Translations under genes and position numbers: made by a program
Shown: positions 1-8,937 of the stretch, in pieces
Layout of the letters: every line of letters begins with the position of its first letter
Numbering within the stretch: position 1 is the first letter of the stretch
Notes under the pieces: generated by a model
Told to the model about the DNA's origin: nothing
The model's database searches: none
The model's input: only the letters and a program-made list of their open reading frames with translations
Origin: Flavobacteriales bacterium
Lineage (GTDB): Bacteria; Bacteroidota; Bacteroidia; Flavobacteriales; Flavobacteriaceae
NCBI GenBank assembly: GCA_020635875.1
Contig: JACJYY010000007.1
Location: 116,996-180,995, forward strand
Direction of reading: 5' to 3'
Length of the DNA: 64,000 nucleotides

Positions 1-1228
1 TTCGCAACGCTTCTTTATAATCCTTAGACAACACGAACGAACTTACAATCAACTGATTAATCTCCTTTTTATTCGTTGTTTTAGGATACTTCTTCAAGAA
101 ATTACGCAACACCGTAGGCACACTTTCGTACGGATTTCCTATATCATAACTTAACTTGGCGTAATTATAATAAGCATCCTCTTGAAGCTCAGGCTCAAAA
201 TTCATCTCCGAAGCGCTTTTAAACGCATGAAATGCTTCTAATTTCTTATCTACTTTTAAATAACTTTCTCCCAAATGATAGTAGGCATTTTGTGCAATAC
301 CATTTTGTTCCAAAATAATTTTATTGAAAAAAGAAATCGCCTTTTCATATTGCCCTACTTTGTAGTACACATAGCCCATCTGATAATAATCAGTTGCATT
401 CCAATTAATAAAAGGCTGATCATACGCTTCTAAATAAGGAATACTCTCTTCATATTTTTTAAGATTAAAATAGCTTTCTCCAATAATCTTAGACAACTCC
501 GCTTTTTCTTTTGCTTTGGTGTTTTCGATTTCCTTTAAACCATAGTTGATCGCAGATTCAAAATTCTTTAGGTTAAAATTGATATCTGCCAACAAATAGT
601 TAACCTTGGTAGTATACCCCTCATCATTTTCTATTAGAGACAAGTACTGATTGGCTCTTTTGTACTCATCCTTAGTATAGGCCATATAACCCAAATAATA
701 TTTAGCTTGTACACCGTAGTCTTTAGTTTCTTCGACCTGCTTGAGATACTCCTCTGCCAAGTCTGTTTTATTAGCCACAAAATAAGAATACCCTTTAGAG
801 AAATTATATTTACTCTTAACAGCTGCACCTACCCTTGCATCATCCACTTTTTCGAACCATAATAATGCTTTACCATACCCCGTATTGTCAAAAAAATGAA
901 AAGCTGCATCTAAACACACTTGATTTTTGTTCGCACTTTCTGGGTACACATCTAAATATTCCTGCAACTGCTGTTCTGCACTGGATTGATTTAAACGAAC
1001 CGCACAACTAACTTCATAGTACGCACAATTGGCTTTTATTTCTTTGGAAACATTCGTTTTGGACAATGCCGTAAATTTCTTTTGTGCCGACAAATATTGA
1101 TTTTGATTGTATAGTTCAAGTGCTTGATTATACGGAGCAAGATCTTTGGTATGTTGAATAGATTGTTGGGCGGTTAGGGAATTAGTAAGTAGATAGACAA
1201 ACAAAAAAAGCCACAGCGATTTTTTCAT
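1..1228 (-). CDS. Large TPR-repeat secreted/periplasmic protein, 3' end outside window
   Basis: The minus-strand frame is open from ATG at 1228 to the window edge, about 409 residues, so the C-terminus is missing. The N-terminus (MKKSLWLFLFVYLLTNSLTA) is a signal peptide. The rest reads as successive TPR-like helices, for example YNFSKGYSYFVANKTDLAEE and YYQMGYVYYKVGQYEKAISF. TPR arrays are scaffolds for protein contacts. Long proteins of this type lie next to ftsE in other flavobacteria, from memory, but the partner is not known. It is divergent from ftsE, with a -7 type promoter element between them. The family is clear; the specific role is not. Confidence 0.85.
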   Translation of the reverse strand, partial: MKKSLWLFLFVYLLTNSLTAQQSIQHTKDLAPYNQALELYNQNQYLSAQKKFTALSKTNVSKEIKANCAYYEVSCAVRLNQSSAEQQLQEYLDVYPESANKNQVCLDAAFHFFDNTGYGKALLWFEKVDDARVGAAVKSKYNFSKGYSYFVANKTDLAEEYLKQVEETKDYGVQAKYYLGYMAYTKDEYKRANQYLSLIENDEGYTTKVNYLLADINFNLKNFESAINYGLKEIENTKAKEKAELSKIIGESYFNLKKYEESIPYLEAYDQPFINWNATDYYQMGYVYYKVGQYEKAISFFNKIILEQNGIAQNAYYHLGESYLKVDKKLEAFHAFKSASEMNFEPELQEDAYYNYAKLSYDIGNPYESVPTVLRNFLKKYPKTTNKKEINQLIVSSFVLSKDYKEALR

Positions 1229-1251
1229 ATTCAATTCTGTTTTAATTGCCA

Positions 1252-1259
1252 CAAATATA
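1252..1259 (-). promoter_or_regulatory. Putative -7 promoter element for the TPR gene
   Basis: On the minus strand this reads TATATTTG, an exact match to the Bacteroidetes -7 consensus TAnnTTTG, 24 bases before the ATG at 1228. No good -33 TTTG is seen at the usual spacing, so confidence is moderate. Confidence 0.4.
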
Positions 1260-1373
1260 GAGGATTGAAGACAAATTTTGGGCATGCATTTAAAGGATAT
1301 AACTAAATTTTTATTAACTTTTTTAAAACCACTTTTTTTCTTAGTACATTTACCGTTTGATAAATCAATTTTT

Positions 1374-2057
1374 ATGTCACAGATTATTCTTCAACTCAAC
1401 GGGATCAGTATTTACCACGGTAAAAATTTAATTCTCTCTGACATTGATCTTAGTATCGAACCTGGAGAATTTGTTTATCTTATCGGAAAAACTGGATCTG
1501 GAAAAAGTAGCTTTATCAAAACCATTTATGCGGATTTACCTTTAATCAGTGGAACAGGAACAGTTGTTGATTTTGAATTAAAGGATTTAAAAGAAAGTCA
1601 AATCCCTTTTTTGAGACGTAAAATCGGTATCGTGTTTCAAGATTTCCAACTTTTACCAGACCGAAGTGTTCATGACAACTTGCTTTTTGTACTTAAAGCA
1701 ACCGGATGGAAAGAAAAAGCCAGAATGAAAGACAAAATTGATTCTGTGCTAGACAAAACAGGAATGAGAACTAAGGCCTTTAAAATGCCACACCAATTAT
1801 CAGGAGGAGAACAACAAAGAGTTTCTATAGCCCGCGCCTTATTAAATGACCCTGAGTTGATCATTGCCGATGAACCTACTGGTAATCTAGACCCACAGAC
1901 GAGACTTGAAATCATGGAACTATTACAAGAAATCAACAAACGTGGACGTACGGTGATTATGGCTACCCATGATTATGGACTAATTCAACGTTTCCCTGGT
2001 CGTACGTTGAAAGTAGAAAACAACTCTATATTTGAAGTGGTTCAAAAAAGAGCCTAA
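1374..2057 (+). CDS. ftsE: Cell division ABC transporter ATP-binding protein FtsE
   Basis: This is an ABC ATPase of 227 residues with Walker A (GKTGSGKSS), signature (LSGGEQQRVSIARAL), Walker B (LIIADEPTGNLD) and H-loop (MATHDYG). The EPTGNLDP stretch and the size fit FtsE, which with the membrane protein FtsX couples ATP hydrolysis to cell-wall hydrolase activation at the septum. The reading frame opens further upstream, but the start at MSQIILQL is chosen because the preceding 32 codons are hydrophobic and unlike the family. No ftsX is adjacent. Instead the stop codon overlaps the ATG of a glycosyltransferase by one base. Confidence 0.9.
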   Translation: MSQIILQLNGISIYHGKNLILSDIDLSIEPGEFVYLIGKTGSGKSSFIKTIYADLPLISGTGTVVDFELKDLKESQIPFLRRKIGIVFQDFQLLPDRSVHDNLLFVLKATGWKEKARMKDKIDSVLDKTGMRTKAFKMPHQLSGGEQQRVSIARALLNDPELIIADEPTGNLDPQTRLEIMELLQEINKRGRTVIMATHDYGLIQRFPGRTLKVENNSIFEVVQKRA

Positions 2058-2953
2058 TGTTATCGGTTCTCATCCCCGTATATAACTATGATTGCACTGA
2101 ATTAGTTCAAACTATTGCTAGGCAGTCTCATGATTATGGCATAGACTACGAAATCATTTGTCGCGATGATTTTTTAGAAAACGACGCAACAACCATTTCT
2201 AATCAAAAAATCAATTCCCTACCCTATTGCTCTTATCAAGTTAATACAGAACAATTAGGTCGGGCCAAAAACAGAAATTATTTGGCCAGTATAGCCAAAT
2301 ACGATTGGATTCTTTTTATTGATTGTGACATGTTACCCGTCCATTCAACTTTCATAAAAAACTACATTGAAGCCTTAAAAAAAGGGAAATTTTGTGCGTT
2401 TTATGGAGGCGTTGCCTACCAAAAAAAACAGCTTAACGATGGCAATGCGTTGCGCTATTATTATGGCATAGAACGGGAAGCCATTGCATTAGAAACAAGA
2501 ACAAAAAGACCATACAAAAACAGTTTAACTTCTAATTTTTTAATTCAAAAAAGACAGTTTGCTTTCATAAAATACAATGAATCTATTTCTGGTTATGGGT
2601 ACGAAGATTTAGTTTTAATCCACAATTTAAAAAAGAAAAACATCAAAATTGAACAGCTTGACAACCCCAGCTATCACATGCAATTAGAGACATCAGCGCT
2701 TTTCTTAGAAAAATGTCAGCAAGCCATGGAAAACCTCAAACGAATTGAAGATTTAGGATTAATTACTCACAACCATACTCGAATTCAGATGGCCTATCAA
2801 GCCCTTGACCATTTCTACATGATAAAACTATTTGTTTTTACCACTCGATTATTTCGTAAACCAATACAACGCAACCTGTTATCACTTCAACCGAATATCA
2901 AATTTTTAGATATCTTTAAGCTCAGTTATTTCTGTCAACTAAAACTAAAGTAA
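2057..2953 (+). CDS. Family 2 glycosyltransferase (surface polysaccharide)
   Basis: A 298-residue GT-A type glycosyltransferase. It begins MLSVLIPVYNYDCTELVQTI, has the RAKNRNYL motif, and carries the metal-binding DxD as FIDCDM near residue 92. A GYGYEDLVL motif near residue 180 suits the catalytic acid region of GT2 enzymes. It is likely cytoplasmic, adding a sugar from a nucleotide donor to a lipid-linked glycan; donor and acceptor cannot be read. The start overlaps the ftsE stop (taatg) and its own stop overlaps the next ATG the same way, so the three genes are translationally coupled. Confidence 0.85.
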   Translation: MLSVLIPVYNYDCTELVQTIARQSHDYGIDYEIICRDDFLENDATTISNQKINSLPYCSYQVNTEQLGRAKNRNYLASIAKYDWILFIDCDMLPVHSTFIKNYIEALKKGKFCAFYGGVAYQKKQLNDGNALRYYYGIEREAIALETRTKRPYKNSLTSNFLIQKRQFAFIKYNESISGYGYEDLVLIHNLKKKNIKIEQLDNPSYHMQLETSALFLEKCQQAMENLKRIEDLGLITHNHTRIQMAYQALDHFYMIKLFVFTTRLFRKPIQRNLLSLQPNIKFLDIFKLSYFCQLKLK

Positions 2954-3894
2954 TGCCTCTTTTTTCTGTTGTAATCCCACTTTATAACAAACAAGATTAC
3001 ATCACAAATGCAGTCAAAAGTGTACTCCGTCAAACTGTAACGGATATTGAGATAATCATCGTGAATGATGCCTCTACGGATAACAGCCTATCCAGAATTG
3101 AACAACTTACAGATTCTCGGATACAAATCATCCATCATACCAAAAATAAAGGTTTATCTGCCGCAAGAAATACAGGAATAAAAAAAGCCACTTCTGATTT
3201 CATTGCCTTTTTGGATGCCGATGACACTTGGGAAAATTCCTTTTTATTCACTATTCAAAAACTGATTTCAAAATACCCACAGGCAGGAATATTTGGCACC
3301 AATTATCAGGAACAATATCCCAATGGCCACCAACAAGAACCCCAAAAAAATATTCCAACAAATTTTAAAGATGGTATCATCTCCAATTTTTTTGAGTCTA
3401 ATTTACACCAACCTATATACAACTATTCATCGGTGTGTTTTCGTGCAACGGTTTTTGAACAAGTGGGCTATTTTGACGAAAGTATAAACTATGCTGAAGA
3501 CATTGATTTTAACATAAGAGTGAATTTAAAATTCGAATTGGCTTATTCTCAAAAGCCTTTATCTGTATTCTTTACCAACACGCAAAACCAAATAACAAAT
3601 ACAGCCCTAGGCAATAAGACAATACCCGATTTTAACAAGTACCAACAGACCAATTCAGACAACCTTAGCCTTATTAAATATTTGGATTTTCAAAGGTATA
3701 TTTTGGCCAAACATTACAAAACAGAAGGCAACAAACTGTTTTTCGAGAAAAAAATAGCTGAAATAAATTTGGCAAACCTAAACAGAAAACAACGTTTTTT
3801 GCTGTTAGCACCAAGATGGCTCACTATCTTGGTTCAAAGATTAAAAGCCTTACTTCTAAAATCTTTAGGTATAAAACTATCTACTTACAGTTGA
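2953..3894 (+). CDS. Family 2 glycosyltransferase
   Basis: A 313-residue GT2 enzyme with the classic N-terminus FSVVIPLYNKQDYITNAV, an IIVNDASTDNS nucleotide-binding stretch, LSAARNTGI, the DxD-type FLDADDTW near residue 91, and AEDIDFNIRV with the likely catalytic acid. The C-terminal 60 residues are basic and hydrophobic (LAPRWLTILVQRLKALLLKS), suggesting membrane association. The ATG overlaps the stop of the preceding glycosyltransferase. The 3' end overlaps the convergent FdtA-like gene by 10 bases. The sugar transferred is unknown. Confidence 0.87.
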   Translation: MPLFSVVIPLYNKQDYITNAVKSVLRQTVTDIEIIIVNDASTDNSLSRIEQLTDSRIQIIHHTKNKGLSAARNTGIKKATSDFIAFLDADDTWENSFLFTIQKLISKYPQAGIFGTNYQEQYPNGHQQEPQKNIPTNFKDGIISNFFESNLHQPIYNYSSVCFRATVFEQVGYFDESINYAEDIDFNIRVNLKFELAYSQKPLSVFFTNTQNQITNTALGNKTIPDFNKYQQTNSDNLSLIKYLDFQRYILAKHYKTEGNKLFFEKKIAEINLANLNRKQRFLLLAPRWLTILVQRLKALLLKSLGIKLSTYS

Positions 3895-4283
3895 GCCAAT
3901 TCTTTGATAAATTCTTTGTAATCTCTAATATAATCGCTCTCGTCATATTCTTGAGAGGCAATCACTAGACAAACGGCACCCGAGGAAAAGTTTTCTAATT
4001 CGCGCCATGTGTAGTTTTTTATCAACAGACCCCGATCTGGCTTATTTAAAGTAACTACCTTTTTTTCGATACCGTTTTTCAGGATGACATCAAAACTTCC
4101 AGAAATAGCAATCAACACCTGATTTAAGGTTTTGTGAGCATGCCCCCCTCTAGTCGAGCTACTAGGCACATCATACAAGTAGTACACTCTTTTGATTGTA
4201 AACGGAATCCCTCCATTTTCAATTACGGCCAGGTTTCCCTTTCTATTTTCAACTTTTGGAAACTCTATTATCTCAATATCCAT
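3885..4283 (-). CDS. FdtA/QdtA-type cupin (sugar 3,4-ketoisomerase-like / WxcM-like)
   Basis: A 132-residue single-domain cupin. Motifs fit the FdtA-like family: EFPKVENRKGNLAVIE near the N-terminus, VYYLYDVP, RGGHAHKTLNQVLIAISG with the paired histidines, and WRELENFSSGAVCLVIAS. Known members isomerise dTDP-4-keto-6-deoxyglucose to a 3-keto sugar for amino-sugar synthesis. No rmlA/rmlB, aminotransferase or acyltransferase of that pathway is in the window, so the substrate would have to come from elsewhere, or the protein has another role. The stop of the upstream glycosyltransferase gene ends directly before its ATG. Confidence 0.82.
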   Translation of the reverse strand: MDIEIIEFPKVENRKGNLAVIENGGIPFTIKRVYYLYDVPSSSTRGGHAHKTLNQVLIAISGSFDVILKNGIEKKVVTLNKPDRGLLIKNYTWRELENFSSGAVCLVIASQEYDESDYIRDYKEFIKELAQL

Positions 4284-5387
4284 CTATTTTTCTTTCCTCT
4301 TAATTCGCACTAAATCTAGCCATTGTTGACCAATTGTACAAACAAAAAATTGCGCTACACTTTTTCGGGCATTGGATTTACAATGCGCATAGAGTGCATC
4401 ATCATCATAAAACCGCTCCATAGCTTCTCGTAAGGCATTAAAATCTTGATCTTGCACAAGCAAACCGTTGGTTTCATGTTGAATTATCTCCCTTGGCCCT
4501 GAATGACAATCAAAAGAAATTACAGGGGTTCCTGTTGCTAAAGACTCTACCAAGACATTACCAAAACCTTCATACTCACTACAAAGCACCAAAAACTTGG
4601 CATTTTTCATATAAACATAAGGATTGGTCTGAAACCCTTCAAAAACAACATTTTCGTTGATTCCAAGATCTTCAGCCAACTTTTTATATGTTTTTTGCAG
4701 TTTTCCTTCTCCCAAAATCACCAATTTAACTCCACCGTCCTTGAGATGAGATACTGCAAAAGTTTCTAGCAATTTATCCAACTGCTTTACCTTATCCATC
4801 CTGCCCACAAACAAGATATAATCACTATAATAGGGTGCTTTGCCATTGGCATATACATCTAACACTTCCGAATTAATAGGATTAAAAATTCTTTTGGTGG
4901 TATTCCAACCGTATTGCTCTTTTATCTTGTCTTTAATCCCATCAGACACTGCGATTACTCTCTTCCCTCTGCTGTACAATACATTAGCTAACCACTTCTG
5001 CTCTGGGAAATAGAGATTACTATTAAAACTATGTACTAAAAAAAAAGTTCTTCTGTTGTAAATGAAACGGTTGATAAAAAACTCTTGAAACCATGAGTGT
5101 TTTACCCGCGAATCAATGATGGCATGAAAACGATGTTTATGTACGTAATCATAAAACGCCATAAAACGATTTATTTTTTTAGTGACAAGATTGACACCAT
5201 CTACCTCGCCTAGATTAAGCAACCTACCAGAAAAAGCATAGTTGATACGACTGATAAATATCACATGATGAACCTCAATATCCTGAGCGGTAAAGAAATC
5301 TGATAAAATAGCCTGTACACGTTCTGCCCCGCCTCCCGACAAACACTCCCCCACCAGGCATATTTTCATCTTTTTTCTTTTAGACAT
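4284..5387 (-). CDS. Family 4 glycosyltransferase
   Basis: A GT-B fold glycosyltransferase of about 367 residues. It shows the glycine-rich N-terminal loop (CLVGECLSGGGAERVQAIL), the donor-domain entry YILFVGRMDKVKQLDKLLET, and the C-terminal E(x7)E region SEYEGFGNVLVESLATGTP, all characteristic of GT4 retaining enzymes. An internal ATG six codons in (MKICLVGE, at 5369) is the more likely start because it sits directly at the first beta strand. It forms an operon with the FdtA-like cupin downstream and probably acts on the same surface glycan. Confidence 0.88.
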   Translation of the reverse strand: MSKRKKMKICLVGECLSGGGAERVQAILSDFFTAQDIEVHHVIFISRINYAFSGRLLNLGEVDGVNLVTKKINRFMAFYDYVHKHRFHAIIDSRVKHSWFQEFFINRFIYNRRTFFLVHSFNSNLYFPEQKWLANVLYSRGKRVIAVSDGIKDKIKEQYGWNTTKRIFNPINSEVLDVYANGKAPYYSDYILFVGRMDKVKQLDKLLETFAVSHLKDGGVKLVILGEGKLQKTYKKLAEDLGINENVVFEGFQTNPYVYMKNAKFLVLCSEYEGFGNVLVESLATGTPVISFDCHSGPREIIQHETNGLLVQDQDFNALREAMERFYDDDALYAHCKSNARKSVAQFFVCTIGQQWLDLVRIKRKEK

Positions 5388-5430
5388 CGAGCAAAAAAAG
5401 TTTCTTTGCTAACAAATATAAATATTCTAC

Positions 5431-6564
5431 ATGAAAATATTACTCGTTGGAGAATACAGTAACTTTCATAATTCTTTAAAGAAGGGATTACAGCAACTGG
5501 GGCATGAAGTTATCTTATGTAGTGATGTTGATTTTAAAGGCTACCCCAATGATATTACGGTATATGCCCGTTTTTTTAAGGACATTTATATTTTAAATCT
5601 TTTTCGTCAAATCCTATTCAGGGTCCTAAAGGTTGACCTAGCGCAAATTGAAATCGCCTGCCGTTTCTACTTTCAAAGAAAAAAAATGACAGGTTATGAC
5701 GTAGTACAATTGGTCAATGAACAACCGCTACAATCTACTCCTTTTTTTGAAAAAAAAATAATTTCATTTTTACGGAAACACAACAAAAAAATGTTTTTGG
5801 TATCCTGTGGAGACGATTATCCGAGTGTCAATTTTATGAAAAGCGGAGGTTTTAGATACTCTGTTTTAACACCTTGCATCGAAGATCCTACCCGAACCCA
5901 TTGTCAATACACCATGCGCTTTTTGAAACCCCAATTTAAAGTCTTGCATGAGTATGTGTATTCCGTAATTGATGGCGTGATTGCAGGCGATTTAGACTAT
6001 GCTATTCCCTTACTCAAACATCCTCAATATAAAGGTTTAATTCCCTATCCTATTGATGTAGAACAACTGCATACCCTACCAATACCTATTAAAGATAAAA
6101 TTGTAATCTTTCATGGCATTAATCAGGTAAATTATTACAAAAAGGGAAATGACTATTTTGAAAAAGCATTAGTGGTTATTCAGTCCAATTTCAGTGATAT
6201 GATAGAAGTGATTACCACTACCAGTATTCCTTACGAAGAATACATTGTCTACTTTGATAGAGCTCATATTATTTTGGATCAAACCTTCACATATGATCAG
6301 GGGTATAATGCTTTAGAGGCTATGGCGAAAGGAAAAGTAGTATTTACGGGAGCCGAAAAAGAATTTTACAACTACTACAACCTTGAGCAAACCGTTGCCA
6401 TTAATGCCTTACCGAATGTGGAGGCTATTATTCAGGAACTCATCCATTTGATAGAAAATCCTGAAAAAATAACAGAAATAGGCAATAACGCTATTGAATT
6501 TGTTAAACAACATCATGCGTTAACAAAATCGGCTCAAAAATATCTAGACACTTGGGGTGTTTGA
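5431..6564 (+). CDS. Glycosyltransferase-like protein, GT-B fold
   Basis: A 377-residue protein opening with MKILLVGEYSNFHNSLKKGL, a typical GT-B first strand, and containing a later donor-domain-like segment (DQGYNALEAMAKGKVVFTGA) where GT4 enzymes bind the nucleotide sugar. Central motifs are divergent; VSCGDDYPS and IPYPIDVEQLH are visible. It is divergent from the upstream GT4 gene and overlaps the convergent flippase gene by 21 bases. A surface-polysaccharide glycosyltransferase is the best reading, from fold and context; specificity is unknown. Confidence 0.72.
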   Translation: MKILLVGEYSNFHNSLKKGLQQLGHEVILCSDVDFKGYPNDITVYARFFKDIYILNLFRQILFRVLKVDLAQIEIACRFYFQRKKMTGYDVVQLVNEQPLQSTPFFEKKIISFLRKHNKKMFLVSCGDDYPSVNFMKSGGFRYSVLTPCIEDPTRTHCQYTMRFLKPQFKVLHEYVYSVIDGVIAGDLDYAIPLLKHPQYKGLIPYPIDVEQLHTLPIPIKDKIVIFHGINQVNYYKKGNDYFEKALVVIQSNFSDMIEVITTTSIPYEEYIVYFDRAHIILDQTFTYDQGYNALEAMAKGKVVFTGAEKEFYNYYNLEQTVAINALPNVEAIIQELIHLIENPEKITEIGNNAIEFVKQHHALTKSAQKYLDTWGV

Positions 6565-7845
6565 TTGCTCGTAAAACAATACTTTCCTAAAAATAAAAAT
6601 AAGAATACTCCAATACACGCTATAGGTAATAGCGTGTGCCATTACCACACCTTTGACACCATGCAAATTAATTAGAAGGTAACTAGACAACAACATCACA
6701 GATAACGAAATCAATTCTGTAACTACAAATTGTTTGGTCATTTTTTTGGCTAAAAATTGATACCCTAATATCATCGAACCAGCTTTACAAAAATCCCCAA
6801 TCAATTGGAAAGCAAATAGCTCTGTAACGGGAACAAAATCTTGGGTAAACAACACATGCACAATTTGAGAACGCAGTATATATACCAAAAATAAAACTAC
6901 GCCAAAACCAACAATAATCCACTTATAGTAACTTTTAATGATAACATTTGTACCTCTAACCGTCCTAAACGTGGCCATTTTGGGGTAATAATAAATCCCT
7001 GCCAAGGTAGACACAAACATAAGGGTATAGGTAGATATTCTTGTCATAGCCTCCCAATAACCAGCCTGATTAGCCCCTAAAGTATCTATTAAATGATTTC
7101 TAATACCTAAATACACTATAGGCGAGAGTACTGCCGAAACGGCAAACATCAACGAGTATGGAGCTAATTGTCTAATGACAGAAAAATCGTAAAATTGAAG
7201 CGAAATATAATTTCTCCATTCCAGCAACCTACCTACAAAATAAAGGGTAATCCAAAACAACATTGCAGGTGCCAATACTACACTAATCATAGCACCTACA
7301 GTAGCATATTTAACAATCAAGATAAGTGATAAAATCAATGAAATGACATTACCGATTATTGTTACCGTAATGACTTTCCTGAATTGGTGAAACCCATTAA
7401 TAACCGCTAACAGTACAGCCGATAAAATATACCAAGGCATAGCCAATCCCATAAATATGACTACACCTTGATAGGCATCACTATCACCAAAGACGTATCC
7501 CGCAATTTGATTCGAAAAAAGCAATGTAATCCCTGTTACTATCAGAATAACCCCTAGCAAAGTAAACAGTATTGAACTAAGCACTTTTGCCAATTGTTTT
7601 TCATTGTTTTGATATTCGGAGAGGTATTTTATAATTCCGTTTTGAAAGCCTAAAGTCCCAATTGATTCGGTCAATAATAATAAATTTCGAAGGTTCCCTA
7701 ACAACCCCATACCAGCAGGCCCCGCGTAAATAGCTATTAGCTTAGAATTTACTAAACCTACAACTACTCGAATCATAATCCCTATAGAATTATAAGACGA
7801 TACTTTGAAAAGCTGATTTTTGAAAAGGGAAGTAAACTTAGACAA
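6544..7845 (-). CDS. Polysaccharide flippase, Wzx/MATE-like membrane protein
   Basis: A 433-residue protein with about 12 hydrophobic segments spread along its length. The N-terminus has the pattern of O-antigen translocases (IMIRVVVGLVNSKLIAIYAG followed by GPAGMGLLGNLRNLLLL). Members flip undecaprenyl-linked oligosaccharide units across the inner membrane. With four glycosyltransferases adjacent, this is the export step of the cluster. It runs in the same direction as the FemAB-like gene upstream, 11 bases apart. No Wzy polymerase is recognisable in the window. Confidence 0.85.
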   Translation of the reverse strand: MSKFTSLFKNQLFKVSSYNSIGIMIRVVVGLVNSKLIAIYAGPAGMGLLGNLRNLLLLTESIGTLGFQNGIIKYLSEYQNNEKQLAKVLSSILFTLLGVILIVTGITLLFSNQIAGYVFGDSDAYQGVVIFMGLAMPWYILSAVLLAVINGFHQFRKVITVTIIGNVISLILSLILIVKYATVGAMISVVLAPAMLFWITLYFVGRLLEWRNYISLQFYDFSVIRQLAPYSLMFAVSAVLSPIVYLGIRNHLIDTLGANQAGYWEAMTRISTYTLMFVSTLAGIYYYPKMATFRTVRGTNVIIKSYYKWIIVGFGVVLFLVYILRSQIVHVLFTQDFVPVTELFAFQLIGDFCKAGSMILGYQFLAKKMTKQFVVTELISLSVMLLSSYLLINLHGVKGVVMAHAITYSVYWSILIFIFRKVLFYEQSNTPSV

Positions 7846-7856
7846 GACTGATTCAA

Positions 7857-8882
7857 TTATATGGCATAATCTTCAAAACAAGAATAATTTGCCGTTTCTA
7901 CTGTATAAAAGTCCTGAACTACGTTTCCTGACCCAAAGCTTTCTTTCCAATACGAAAGTCCCGTATTTAATTTTCGACCGTTTTGTTCATTGGAACAACC
8001 AAATTCAAAGTACTTTTTGTTAGGGAAAATATTAACCATCAAATGATGTACTAAAAAATCCAAATTTCCTACATCACTTAAACCGTTTTTAGCCGAAATA
8101 TACTGCACATGTACCACATTATCTGAGACAAACACAGTTGTTCCCCCTACCAATTCATCAAAATGATACACGTTAAATTGCCTGATATTCATCGGAAAAT
8201 GAGATTTTAATTCTTCCATCTCAGCCACAGTATGAACCGGGTTTTTGTCGTATTTATTTTTGAGGTTCGGTATTAATATTTCGTTCCAAAAGGAATCAAA
8301 AGACATCTTCTCTTGTACTCTCAAATGATTTTGCACGCCTTTTTTGATACCTCTTTTTCTTCTCTCGGATATGGTATATCTTTTGGATAAATCCAAAACA
8401 GCCAAAACATCACGTCTAACCAACTGGGCTTGTGATAAAAACAACGCGTAGGCAAACTCTTCTGAAGGATAGGTATTATAGATGTTAGGCATCATTTTCA
8501 CATCCAAAGTCCTATACCCCATTTCATTATAGTGTTTTAAAATCAACCTGAATATCTCAATAACATCCATTAATTTGATTTTATTATATACTAACCCTCC
8601 AAAGGTTAACCCTGAATGAGAATACACTTGCTCTCCTACGCAATTGGCAGGAAAAACCGCATACCAATTATCACTGTCCTTTTCTCTAATGACCAATGAG
8701 CAATCCTGATACCGATCTTTATGATACTCCATAAAGTCCCGATGGAACAAAAAATTTCCATTTTTGGCCATCGTAACAAATTGATTCCAATGAATCCGAT
8801 CCTCTTCAGAATAGGGTTTTACTTGATAGTTTTTCAATTTTTGACTTTTTGTGAAAGTACTAAAATACAGTTCTAAAAGCAA
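7857..8882 (-). CDS. FemAB/GNAT-like acyltransferase of the polysaccharide cluster
   Basis: About 325-341 residues. The layout is of FemAB-like transferases: an N-terminal half with HWNQFV and LFHRDFMEYHKDRYQDCSL, and a C-terminal GNAT domain with GGTTVFVSDNVVHVQYISA and YFEFGCSNEQNGRKLN. Such proteins transfer an acyl or aminoacyl group; the acceptor is unknown but the neighbourhood suggests a glycan. The start is uncertain. The longest frame begins with TTG inside the preceding terminator stem. A second TTG at 8837 (then KNYQVKPYSEEDRIHW) is a better start, leaving the terminator outside the gene. No upstream ATG fits. Confidence 0.72.
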   Translation of the reverse strand: MLLELYFSTFTKSQKLKNYQVKPYSEEDRIHWNQFVTMAKNGNFLFHRDFMEYHKDRYQDCSLVIREKDSDNWYAVFPANCVGEQVYSHSGLTFGGLVYNKIKLMDVIEIFRLILKHYNEMGYRTLDVKMMPNIYNTYPSEEFAYALFLSQAQLVRRDVLAVLDLSKRYTISERRKRGIKKGVQNHLRVQEKMSFDSFWNEILIPNLKNKYDKNPVHTVAEMEELKSHFPMNIRQFNVYHFDELVGGTTVFVSDNVVHVQYISAKNGLSDVGNLDFLVHHLMVNIFPNKKYFEFGCSNEQNGRKLNTGLSYWKESFGSGNVVQDFYTVETANYSCFEDYAI

Positions 8883-8918
8883 AAATAGCTCTTATCCATT
8901 TGGATAAGAGCTATTTTT
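8881..8918 (-). terminator. Strong hairpin terminator after sucB
   Basis: A perfect 18-base stem with a two-base loop: the arms centre on AGCTCTTATCCA and TGGATAAGAGCT and end in A and T runs on each side. On the minus strand it follows the sucB stop at 8938 by 19 bases and ends in a T run. The A/T-flanked symmetry would let it act in both directions, but no plus-strand gene ends here. Confidence 0.85.
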
Positions 8919-8937
8919 TAATTTTATTTTGTTGATC

